Origin: Atherix ibis
Taxonomy: Eukaryota > Arthropoda > Insecta > Diptera > Athericidae
Assembly: GCA_958298945.1 (NCBI GenBank)
Contig: OY282609.1
Coordinates: forward strand, 66,126,220-66,190,219
Direction of reading: 5' to 3'
DNA length: 64,000 nt
A model generated the notes under the pieces. That model saw only the letters and a list, made by a program, of their open reading frames with translations, did not search any database and was not told the origin of the DNA. The position numbers were made by a program, and so were the translations under genes. This document shows positions 22,361 through 32,895 of the stretch, piece by piece (within the stretch, counting starts at the first letter, position 1; the number at the start of each line of letters is the position of its first letter).

Positions 22361-24152
22361 CTAACCCGGTTTGCATTGATCTACAGTAGCAAATTTCGCA
22401 AACTCATTTGGCAATATCTTTAGTGAGTCTGTCGCAGCCCAGAACCCAGAAAATTTCCGCAGTTAGCACTGGAAATGATTTCCTTACAGTCGACAGGAAA
22501 CATCCTTTTGCTCCGGCTATCTCACGTTTTCTTTATTTTCTGATTTTATCATTGTCCATTGAAGTACTGCCACAGTACAACAACAATTTATCTTTAAATT
22601 TTAAGCTTAAATTCCATTAATACCGTTGGTATGACGTACAAAAAAGCTAGAGCATATATTTTTCGAATGGTAGAAAGCATTTTTGAAGGGAAGAAAAACC
22701 GCTATTTTTCTGCCACTACTTGTAATTAAGCCCTTAAATTGATTAAACCCTAAATTAATCCTAGGTAAGTGAACCCTTGAGTTACTATAAGTACATTAAC
22801 CTTCACTTCAACTTCACGTAATATTAGGAACACAAATATTATTATGTAGGTTATTGACCTTTATTAAAATGGAAACAGATTAGGTAAGAGATCTAAGCAT
22901 ACGGAAAGCGAAATTCGTAGTATAACGAAAAAGGAAAAAAGTTACTAATTACAAATTATACTGGAGAGTCCTTATTGTCGCGATATTTCTTCAATAATAA
23001 TACGTTAATAGAAGTTTTGCTAATGAGCATTAATAAGTATCTTATAAGAATAGCTCAGAAAATATACGGAAGAGTTATTGAGAAAAAATACATTTCCCTC
23101 ATGAAGATCCTCTCTGAATTTTATTCCTTAATGATAATCTTATTTCACAAATAAATAAAGTAAACCACCTGAAAAATTAAAAATCATGTAACTCAACCAG
23201 TCTAGTTTTCCGATTAATTCCAATATTAAATAATTCCACAAATGTAAATCTCTATCATATAATAATAATAATAATATTTATCAATTGAAAATGTTCTAAA
23301 CTTTCATAAATTTGAAATTGTTTTGTAAAATGAAATTAAATTAGTGAAAATTTTAGGAACGTATATAATGAAACAAAATGTCCGCAACTCAAAGAAAATT
23401 AAATTATAAATCACTTCCGGGTTTTTGTATAGTAGCAAAACTTTATACTCTTAAGTTCAATAAAATTAACCAAAAAAGGACAACCGAAGAAAATGGGAAA
23501 AGCGCGAATTATAGAAGCAAAGATAAGTAGAGCCAAATGTCTATAGTTCGGGGTGTTCTGCCAGACAAAATCAAAGGATTCAAATTCGGAAAAAAGGGTA
23601 AATTCCAGTCGGCTGTGCTTCTGCATGGTTATGTATATGAGTGTAGTATCCTTTCGAGTTTCCGAGATTAGGAGGAGTTATTGTTGGCAATTATTTTACT
23701 TTAAAAGTAGGGAAGATTCTCTTTTTAGGCTTTCAGAATAATGGAAATCTATTTGGTAATTTTCTGCCACCAATTTTACTTTACCACAAGACGATTTCAT
23801 GCGAAACGAAGTAAAACTTTTCAGTTTTGCTAAGACTATCGTACTAAACCCGGCGGTTATTGAATTTTTAGTTTTAAAAAAAAAGGACAATTTCAAATTC
23901 GTTTCATATTTGTTGATTCTTATAATTTTGATAGTAGGAAATTAAGAAATTTTTCCCAATTTGGTAAGCAGAATTGATCGTCAAATATTTTTTTGGTGAC
24001 AAATCCTTCTTTTCTGCAGAAACATAAAAAAATTATTTTATTTGTATAAAAAATAGAAACAATTTACTTTTAATAGTTTTACAATAAAATAAGAAGCTCT
24101 ATTTTTATTACAAGGTGCTATTGATTTAAAAATTTCTCTTACAGACTATAAA
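22361..24152. other. AT-rich, no gene seen
   Basis: From 22361 to about 22560 the base composition is still mixed and may be more of the R1-like LINE leader. Beyond that the DNA is AT-rich with a short (AAT)n run at about 23260-23275. No credible gene. Confidence 0.5.
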
Positions 24153-24208
24153 ATAATTATGTATATGTATTAAGAGATGTACCACATATTAGCTAATAGA
24201 TATATATA
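24153..24208 (+). repeat. 56-bp segment shared with the flank of mariner copy D
   Basis: This segment directly outside copy C is repeated, inverted, directly outside copy D at 38959-39014 with about two differences. It has no coding potential. Homology stops abruptly at 24153. It is discussed as a finding because both neighbouring mariners also share unusual terminal bases. Confidence 0.9.
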
Positions 24209-25380
24209 TCAGGCGTATAAGCTTAAATCCGCTGTTTGCTCATAGATGGCGTGAGTGAGCATATTAAGCTACCATGGGCACGCCATACTTTTTTTTATGA
24301 GTTTGACATCTGTCTACATTAATCAGTGCACATTTTCAGCAATTTCGTACAACAACATACATTTTTCCTTTGGTAATCATGTCTAGTTTTTTGCCAGAAA
24401 AAGAGCATATGCGGGAAGCTCTGCTTTTCTGCTTCAATTTGAAGAAATTAGCTGCCGAATCGCATCGAATGCTTATCGGAAAAACGTGCCGCGATTGGTT
24501 CCGTCGGTTCAAAGACGGCAATTTTGACTTGTAGGACAAGAAGCGTGAAAATCGGCCTAGGAAGGTTGAGGACCATCAATTCCAGATTTTTTGGACGAAG
24601 ACGATACCCAATTACAAAAAATGCTCGCCGAGCAATTGGGTGTTACTCAACCAGACATTTCCATGCGTCTGCGTTACATGGGGAAGATTGAAAAGATCGG
24701 AAAATGGGTGCCGCATGAATTGAGCGACGCCAAAACACATGCGAAATCTTGCTCGCCAAACAAAAAAGAAAGTCGTTCCTGCATCAGATTGTCACAGGCG
24801 ATGAAAAGTGGATATCTTTCGAGAATCCTATTGGGTTGATCCCGGCCAACTATCAACATCTTCCCCAAGACCAAATCACTTCGGACGGAAGACGTTTGGT
24901 AGGATCAGCAGGGTATCGTCTATTATGAGATGTTGAAACCTGGTGAATCTGTCAATGCCCACTGCTACCACCAACAACTGATCAATTGCACCGTGCTCTG
25001 CGTCTGATTTTCCTCCACGACAACGCACCATCGCACACGTCAAAAATGTTCCAAAACTACTTGGGGATACTCAACTGGGAAATGCTACTCCACCCCGCTT
25101 ATTCACCAGACCTGGCTTCTTCCGACTACCACCTGTTTTCGTCGATGGGCCACGCGCTCGCTGAGCAGCACTTCGATTCTTACGAAGACGTCCGAAAATG
25201 GCTTGATGAGTTGTTTGCCTCGAAAGAAAAGGAATTTTTTTGGCGTGGTATCCACAAATTGCCCGAGAAATGGGGAAAATGTGTAGCTAGCGAGGGCAAG
25301 TACTTTGAATAAATTTGTTTTTGCTTTCTATGAAAAAAACATTTGTTAAAAAAACAGCGGATTTAAGCTTATACACCTAG
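24209..25380 (+). mobile_element. Mauritiana-type mariner, copy C
   Basis: 1172 bp between TA 24207-24208 and TA 25381-25382. The left end is TCAGGCGTATAAGCTTAAAT, with two changes from the CCAGGTG consensus of the other copies, and the right end (inverted) is CTAGGTGTATAAGC. The transposase start is at 24379. It is missing several internal blocks compared with copy E. Confidence 0.94.
24379..25312 (+). pseudogene. Mauritiana mariner transposase, copy C
   Basis: Opens at the ATG at 24379. The codons after ESHRML are deleted (MEAYGDSALSE region), a TAG follows in the FDL segment at about 24532, and the NDRQMERRQ segment is lost. The first catalytic region is present (QAMKSGYL in the shifted frame, GDEKW in the true one). 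The C-terminal piece 24986-25312 is open, with FLHDNAPSH and DLASSDYHLF. There the Pro of the usual APSDY motif is Ser but the catalytic Asp is kept. It ends in the normal GKYFE. Confidence 0.92.
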
Positions 25381-25382
25381 TA

Positions 25383-28300
25383 AAAGGATGATAGATAGTT
25401 AAAGCAAACAGTATATGGTAACTCTTAAAAATAAAACAATTATCCATATATTGTTAGAAAAAATTTAAACATGAATTTTCCCCATAAATGGTGTTAATGC
25501 GTAAATCGATTTTCACTATGATTATATGAGTATGTACTATCAGTAATAGTCAATATCTGTTTAATATCCTTAATGAAAAATTCTGAAGCTCCAAATATTG
25601 TTAAAATACCAAAAAAAAAAGAAAAAAAGCCAACGATGACGACGATAATATTAAGTTTAATATAATGAATACGATATACTCAAAGTCTTCCATTTCTGTT
25701 CAAAATATGCAGTACTTAATTTTTCTTTATATTCGTGATAGCGTATAATATAAGTTTGTATGCATGCATGAATGTATGTATGTATATGTAAGTAAAATCG
25801 ATTCTGTAACAAAATGAAAGTATACCAGTAAGAAAGTAAGCAGTATGACTCTTCAAAATCATTTTACGCATAGTTACCCCTTGAGAAAAGTTCCTTAAGA
25901 ATTTTAATTAAAGAACAGAAAATATTTACTAAATAAAACTTTTCAAAAATGAAAGCCAAAAATGAAAAAAAAATTGAAAAGAAGAGTGAAATTTTCATTT
26001 TCAGTTCAAAATAAAGTAGAGTAGAGAAAAGAGTCTCTAAGATAACTTTGATCCTTGTATTAGGATGATAGTTATAGACTGATTCTTAAATGTTCATACT
26101 TAAGGATGTTATGCCGTTCAAAAAATAAGAAGAAATATATCTTCGAATAAACTTGAATGTAATGAAAGATCAAAAATGATGTCAAAAATTTCATTGATTA
26201 TAGTTGAATGACATTATTTTGGTAATGGAGAAATATTGACTTAAAATAGTACATGCTAAATTAGATATAATTGAAGAAAGTGTTTTAAAAATACTGAAAA
26301 TCAGTTTTGCAGTTTCGTTAAGTAGACTTAAGGGATTTATCTAAAGAGGGCTTAGATACTTAATAACAGAAGCAGAACAAATAAATGAAAAACTTATTTC
26401 TTCTTTATACATGTATTATACAGAAAAGACTACAAATAATAGCGATCAACTAACAATCCGCTTTCTACTTACCCTTAGATGAGAAGAAAAAAATTCAAAT
26501 ACAAATATTTAACAAAGTACGAACAATACGTAATGATAAGAAATGAAATCTGCAAATGAATGCAACCAAGTGTGGAGATATCCTAGAAACTCCTATGGTC
26601 TAGAAATTGTGCTCGGCTATAATTTTAAATCTACATTTAAAATAGCATTTAAATAAAGGGTATAGGCGTATTTAATTATTTGAAAATGGTTTTAATCAAG
26701 TTGAAATGTTTAATTGAGGATGAACTACATAGACATACCCAATAAGAGCAGACATCATCAGGCATTCCAGTCGTTATCATCTAGCCTTCGCACCACAATT
26801 GAAACATTTTCCATTAAGAAAAGTGCCATTCTACTCGTAACATAGAATTCACAGACAGACCTCCCTCAACCCACCCTCCTATTTTCAAACAATTTCGTCT
26901 TTAAGTAGTCAAATGAGTCAACTATGAAATTTTTAGACATCCCGCATTCCCAAAGAGATTCCCATTCTCGAATCTAGGATCCTGCCTGTATGACTGCTCC
27001 ATTGCTTTGATTGTGAACGAATGCAGGCATTATCATAATATACCATAAACTAGCTGCTCCCCAACAGTAGTATATTTGGTAGTTATCCAATTTAACTAGA
27101 AACCAGAATTTCTCATTTATTTATTCTATCCTCTGTTCCGTTACGAAATTGAATTCGTTAAGGGGCCAAAAACACATCGTACACGATGGGCATATTTATA
27201 CCAAGTACATAAAATTTCATATGAGGGCATCCAAAAGTGTTAGTTTAAAATATAAAGCTTGAAAATGATGGGCGGAAACAATGGACTAACAAATTCTAAA
27301 TATATACAATATAAAATGTTTTAAATTTTGTTTTAATTTTTCGCTATTTGGGGATCTTATTCATAGAATGAGTTATTGGAATATAAGTGTATATACCATA
27401 GTATGACTGAAGAGGGATGATAATCATAAAGTACTGGTAGATAACATAAGGAACTCTATTCGTTTTTGGGGAGGGATGTTTCTTTAAATGAGCCTTATTT
27501 TCTAGGAATAAGCATGAAAGGTTGTCTTTTTTTTTTTTTTTTTTTTTTATCAAACTCATATGAATCCTCATTAGAATTATAGTCATTGGATAGATACGGT
27601 TAAGTCAAAGTAGAGCTATTTAAATGAAAGTCATCCCCTAAATGTTTGTATAAGACAATTTGTTGAAAATTACAGCGACAATCATGTAGACAACTAAAAA
27701 GGACACAAAATCGGTAATCGTATATAATTGGTCGATTTGTGGAAAAGTCACCAAAAATTTACCCATTTAATTGGGGCAAACGATGGGCGAAGGTCTTGTT
27801 TACTGTTAAAATAGAATCTCTTTTAATTTATATTTATTAATGAAGGAATTTTTCCTAACCATTAGAAGGAGTATTCATTTTGCTGCTGTGTATAAAATTA
27901 TTCATTAACTCAAATATACTCGCATAAGATGGAATTTGTTTTTATGTATTTTCGTTTTTTGGGAATTTACTGAGATTGCTTTTGTATCTTAGACGTGTAC
28001 TTGCTAGTATCTGAATATAAGATACATCAAGTTATGGCCATGGAAATTCGCGTAAGTTGATTTTATTCATTGTCTTTACGAACTTACGAAAAACATGATT
28101 CCATAAGGATGTGCTCAGTAATTTCTATACTGTATTTGGTATTGTATTTAAGTGTTTAAAGATGGCAAAGAGATGGTAAAATTTCATCTTTGACTATTGT
28201 ATGCCATCTTTAGAATTTTGCGGAATATTTATTTGCGTTTGACTTTGGTTGTGCTGAATCAAACTGAAAACTCAAATTGAAACTGAAGCAGGGCAATTGA

Positions 28301-29331
28301 ATTGTACAAGGACAAGAAAGCAAGATTTTCCATTTAAATGTTGCCTCATAAAAACATTGGTATTTAATGAAATGTAAATAATAATTGTTACTGTTATGCA
28401 TTAGCTAAAATATCCTGCATATCTTGGAAGGGGGCAAAATCTGTAACAAGAGTTCAATTTCAATAAAACAGAAAAGCTGTGATGCACCCAGTTAATTTCT
28501 GCAATTATTGTGGTGGTAAATAAAATAAAATTTCCACTATTTTGAATATTCAGAATTTTCATTAGAAGATCTTTTATGAAGATTCGGAATTTTGCTGAAT
28601 TGAATTTTAAATTAAAAAATATGAGGATGCTTGTAGCAACTATAAAAGCTTCATACATTTCTGTAGACTTAAATAAATTGTTTGGGTACATCCGTTTAAT
28701 AAATACATAGTAAACTTATTAAAGTTTAATTTGAATAACTTCTTGTTGAAAGAGATTCCAAAAAGTTCTTCATTTATTCGAATATCAAACTGATGATAAT
28801 TTTCTAATAGGAATTCAGCAAATTTTCTTTTGCGGTTTTTTTTTTTTTGTAGGTCAAACATAAGAACTCTGACTGAATCAAACACGACAAACTTTAGAAA
28901 GCATATTACGGACCTATGTGTTTTGGTAACAATACATCAAAATAACTGGATTTCTTTGTAAGAATATGACAAAATAAGCTTCCAACTATATTTAAGATCA
29001 TAAAACGTTTATGAAAATATCTTTGAATATAGATATTCATAGTTACTTTGATATAATTGGCAATAGACAAGAAAATAAAGTCGAAATTACAACTTTTATA
29101 TATTTTCACCCGTTTTTCTTCTTTCTTCTTCTCCTCCTTCCATGGAGAACTTAACACCTTCGGGTGTCTCCATTATCCCCCATATGTTCCGGCATAATTT
29201 TTTTCTGGTTATAATTTTTAATTTTTATACAAATTTTAATACCTTTCAACCCTTTCATAAGTAAATATTTTTTCATATCATAACATATATGTTATCTCAA
29301 AATCTGATTGTTTGTTTGCTATTATTTCAAG
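25383..29331. other. AT-rich, no gene seen
   Basis: Long non-coding stretch. Visible simple repeats: a TATG/TGCA patch at about 25758-25790, a 22-T run at 27527-27548, an A-rich patch at about 25608-25628. The minus frames at 28210-29157 are short, Asn/Phe/Lys-rich and resemble no protein family I know. 26700-27010 is less AT-rich but has no readable frame. Confidence 0.55.
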
Positions 29332-30448
29332 TACGAGGGTCGTTCAATAAGTCTTTAGAAAAAGATGGAAAAAAAACTGTTTTTAAAAAAAAAATTTTTA
29401 ATTTTTCAACATAATCTCCTTTTAGCTCTATATACTTTTCCAACCGTTTTTCCAAAATTTTTATCCCGTCCAAAAAATATGATTTCGGAAGTTCGGCAAA
29501 ATACTCATCCGTTTGAGCAATGACGTCCTCGTTGGAAGTGAACCGTCGTCCGCCAAGCCATTTCTTCAGATTGGGGAAAAGAAAATAGTCACTCGGGGCC
29601 AAATCTGGTGAATAAGCGGGATGCTGCAATAATTCCATTCTCAATTCCACAATTTTGGCCATGGAAATAGCGCAGGTGTGCACACGCGCATTGTCCTGAT
29701 GCAAGAGGATTTTTTTCTTCTTCAGATGGGGGCGTTTCTCTTTGATTTCCTCGCTCAACCGTTGCAATAACGACGCGTAATACGCTCCTGTTATTGTTTT
29801 TCCTTTTTCCAAGTAGTCGATAAAAATGATGCCCTGCGAATCCCAAAAGACCGTGGCCATCACCTTGCCGGCCGACGGCACAGTTTTTGCCTTCTTCGGA
29901 GCCCGTTCACCCTTGAAAATCCACTGTGATGACTGGCTCTTCGTTTCTGGAGTGTAGTAGTGTATCCAGGTTTCGTCCACAGTGACATATCGACGAAGAA
30001 ATTCGGCAGGATTGCGATGAAAGAGTGCCAACATAGCCTCAGAGTCCACTACACGATTGCGCTTATTCTCCTCTGAGAGCAAACGCGGCACCCATCTTGC
30101 CGAAATTTTTTTCATAGACAATTTTTCATGCAAAATTGAAGCGACTGTACCTTGTGATACGCCCGTGGCCTCAACTAATTCGCGCACTTTAATTCGCCGA
30201 TCGTTTAAAATCAGATCGTGGATTTTGTCGATGATTTCAGGGGTAGACACCTCAACTGGGCGTCCTGAACGATGTTCATCTTTTGTGGATGAACGGCCAC
30301 GTTTAAATTCATTCACCCAATTGTAAACCGTCGCAAACACAGGTGCAGATGTGTCATGAACTGCATCCAACTCGGCTTTGATTTCTTTCGGGCTTAAGTC
30401 TTTCAAATGGAGATGTTTGATGACAGCCCTAAACTCGCTTTTTTCCAT
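29327..30448 (-). CDS. Mariner transposase, open throughout
   Basis: The start chosen is MEKSEF at 30448, matching related transposases; an in-frame ATG at 30532 would add 28 residues of leader. From that start: N-terminal helix-turn-helix region residues 1-110, linker WVPRLL at about 119-124, catalytic Asp158 in VTVDETW, Asp252 in LLHQDNARVH, Asp287 in LAPSDYFLF. Spacing is 93 and 34 residues, the mariner D,D34D layout. After the usual C-terminal DYVEK (about 349) the frame runs on for 24 codons through the 3-prime terminal repeat and stops just outside the element. The enzyme would bind the ends, cut and reinsert the element at TA in the nucleus. Sequence alone supports competence; activity is not shown. 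Confidence 0.88.
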   Translation of the reverse strand: MEKSEFRAVIKHLHLKDLSPKEIKAELDAVHDTSAPVFATVYNWVNEFKRGRSSTKDEHRSGRPVEVSTPEIIDKIHDLILNDRRIKVRELVEATGVSQGTVASILHEKLSMKKISARWVPRLLSEENKRNRVVDSEAMLALFHRNPAEFLRRYVTVDETWIHYYTPETKSQSSQWIFKGERAPKKAKTVPSAGKVMATVFWDSQGIIFIDYLEKGKTITGAYYASLLQRLSEEIKEKRPHLKKKKILLHQDNARVHTCAISMAKIVELRMELLQHPAYSPDLAPSDYFLFPNLKKWLGGRRFTSNEDVIAQTDEYFAELPKSYFLDGIKILEKRLEKYIELKGDYVEKLKIFFLKTVFFPSFSKDLLNDPRT

Positions 30449-30647
30449 TGTTATGCACAAATAAATGTCGTTAACTTTAATCGACGATAGAAATTGACCT
30501 ACGCTATGGATCGAGCTGAAATCTCGATCCATAGAGGTGAAATCTCGATCCAGCTTTCCGGTCGATAATGCTTCTTACAAAAAAGTATCTTTAGACACTA
30601 TGAGCGCAATTTCTCGGATTTTCTAAGGACTTATTGAACGACCCTCA
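29334..30647 (-). mobile_element. MEK-type mariner (copy 2), apparently complete
   Basis: 1314 bp between TA duplications 29332-29333 and 30648-30649. Terminal repeats of about 28 bp (CGAGGGTCGTTCAATAAGT at the left, TGAGGGTCGTTCAATAAGT inverted at the right) have two visible mismatches. The 5-prime leader holds a small duplication (an AAATCTCGATCCA unit at about 30519-30531 and 30540-30552). Unlike every other element in the window it has one uninterrupted transposase frame and both ends. It is closely similar to copy 1 at 5220-6439. Confidence 0.95.
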
Positions 30648-30649
30648 TA

Positions 30650-31602
30650 TTTTTACGAAAATGAATATTCGAAGCGCTATGATACCTTGGACTCTTGGCA
30701 ACAAAGGATACCAAGATAAGAAAATTTAAGTAGAAGTTGAAGAAAAATGATTTTTTAGAATTAGCGTAGGACCATGCCTCACTGGTATTTGAAACCACGA
30801 CTTTTTGTTAGGTTTTTTGCAATGCCCTTTTTCGTCAAAGTTAGTTTTTTTTACAGAAGGAATAATTAAATCAATTAGGATCATACGATTTGTATTTGAC
30901 AGGAAATAATAGAAAATATTTTTCCAGTAAAATTTTCATTTCAGATAAAATTTGCAATAATAAAAAATATGTAAAATTTTTAACATTTGAATGGGTAAGA
31001 AAGGAATCTATATAAATTAGAAAACAAAAAAAAGATATTAACTTCATTGAAATAAGACAAATATTATACTAATAATATGAGAATTATCTGTAATAATAGA
31101 AGACACCGACCGCCAAGGAATACCAAAGTTATACGAAGAATGGCAGAAAAACAATATGCTCCACTTTTCGTAATAGTGCTGGAAGGCTTCAAATGGTATT
31201 GCCTTCAGCTCCTTTGTAGCACTCTTTTGGAAATCATCGATAGTACCAAGGTAACGTCCTTTTTTTCATAGGGAGCAAAATAGAGTCATACGAAAAACCT
31301 AGGTTAAGGAACCACAGAAATAAGTTTCTTCCGATAAAATTCGTTCATGGCGATGGCCGTCTGACAGGAGATATAAATACTTTGCAAATTATTATACGGT
31401 TCTACCTCTTTACGAGGCCATCTTCAAGTAGTAAAAAATACATTGATATGACGTTCAGGGTTGTGACAAGACGATATACGCCCATACAGTAATATGAACT
31501 TGCAAAATAATAAACTTCGACGTAACATAAATATTTAGTTTTTCACTATTTCACTGTACGTCCAAGAAAAAGGGAAAATTTTTTTAAAAACTAACTAATA
31601 CG
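30650..31602. other. Mostly unassigned DNA between two mariners
   Basis: Apart from the mariner-like scrap at 31077-31290, I see no gene or bounded repeat. The stretch is AT-rich at 30840-31075 and more mixed at 31290-31500. Confidence 0.5.
31077..31290 (-). pseudogene. Mariner transposase C-terminal relic
   Basis: Minus-strand reading gives GTIDDFQKSATKELKAIPFEAFQ followed by a W-containing tail. This resembles the C-terminal region of D,D34D mariner transposases, where a phrase like T-I-E-E-I-K-T-A-S-x-E-E-L-K-A-I-P is followed by F-x-x-C-F-x-x-W. No catalytic domain or terminal repeat is visible nearby. The frame then drifts. An old scrap; the family assignment is tentative. Confidence 0.5.
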
Positions 31603-31604
31603 TA

Positions 31605-32893
31605 CCAGGTATATAAGCTTAAATCCGCTGTTTTTTAGTCAAAAAAAAACATGTTTTTTTTCATAAAAAACAAAAACAAATTTATTCAAAGTACTTGCCC
31701 TCGCTAGCTACACATTTTTCCCATCTCTCCGGCAATTTGTGGATACCACGCCAAAAAAAATCCTTCTCTTTCGAGGCAAACCACTCATCAAGCCATTTTC
31801 GGACGTCTTCGTAAGAATCGAAGTGCTGCTCAGCGAGCGCGTGGTCCATCGGCGAAAACAGGTCGTAGTCGGAAGGGCCAGGTCTGGTGAATAAGCGAGG
31901 TGGGGTAGTACCTTCCTGTTGAGTGACTCTAAGTAGTTTCGGACCATTTTTGACGTGTGCGATGGTGCGTTGTCGTGGAGGAAAATCAGCTTGTCATGTC
32001 TTTGTTGATATTCCGTCTTATTTTCACGTAGAACACGTTGCAATTTGATCAGTTGTTGATGGTAGCGGTGGGCATTGACAGTTTCACCAGGTTTCAACAT
32101 CTCATAGTAGACGATACCCTACTGATCCTACCAAACGTACAGCATCGTCTTCCGTCCGAAGCGATTTGGTCTTGGGAAAGATTTTGATGGTTGGCCGGGA
32201 TCAACCCACGATTTCTTGCTTTTAGGATTCTCGAAATATATCCAGTTTTCATCGCCTGTCACAATCCGATACAGAAACGACTTTCTTTTTTGTCTGGCGA
32301 GCAAGATTTTGCATGTGTTTTGGCGTCGCTCCATCTGCCTATCGTTCAATTCATGCTGCACCCATTTTCCGATCTTTTCAATACTCCCCATAGCACGCAG
32401 ACACATGGAAATGCCTGGTTGAGTATCACCCCATTGCTCCGCGAGCATTTTTTGCGATTGGGTATCGTCTTCATCCAAAAGAGCGTGCAATTGATGGTCC
32501 TAAACCTTCCTAAGCCGATTTTCACGCTTCTTGTCCCACGAGTCAAAATTGTCATTCTTGAACCGACGAAACCAATCTCGGCAGGTTGTTTCCGATAAAG
32601 CACTGCCACCATAGGCCCCCATAAGCATTCGATGCGATGCGGAAGCCGATTTCTTCAAATTGAAGCAGAAAAGCAGAGCTTCCCGATTATGGTATGCTCT
32701 TTTTCTGGCACAAAACTAGACATGATTACCAAAGCAAAAATGTATGTTGTTGTACGAAATTACTGAAAATGTGCACTGATTAATGTTGACAGATGTCAAA
32801 CTCATAAAAAAAAGTATGGCGTGTCCATGGTAACTTAATACGCTCACTCACGCCATCTAAAACCAAATAGCAGATTTAAGCTTATACACCTGG
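31605..32893 (-). mobile_element. Mauritiana-type mariner, copy E, nearly full length
   Basis: 1289 bp, the longest mauritiana copy here, between TA 31603-31604 and TA 32894-32895. The ends CCAGGTATATAAGCTTAAAT and inverted CCAGGTGTATAAGCTTAAAT differ at one position. Leader and 3-prime untranslated region are complete, so this copy is the best local reference for the family. Confidence 0.95.
31682..32723 (-). pseudogene. Mauritiana mariner transposase, copy E
   Basis: The start is the ATG at 32723. A short insertion after KEH (shared with copy D) shifts the frame near position 8 of the protein, so the first part of the helix-turn-helix is out of frame. An open piece 32128-32490 carries LLDEDDTQSQKMLAEQ, WVQHELN, IVTGDENWIYFENP (first Asp) and PNRFGRKTM. 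Stops follow at the VWWDQ motif (about 32118-32125). A second open piece 31708-32100 has FLHDNAPSH (second Asp), then a 1-nt loss turns LAPSDY out of frame. Few lesions overall. Confidence 0.92.
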
Positions 32894-32895
32894 TA

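Noticed and set aside
27527..27548. 22-T run as a possible LINE or processed-pseudogene tail
   Set aside because: No coding sequence or target-site duplication is visible next to it in the expected orientation.
28210..29157. Run of minus-strand frames that might be exons of one gene
   Set aside because: Composition is uniformly Asn/Lys/Phe/Ile-rich, no motif, no plausible joining; fits random AT-rich DNA.
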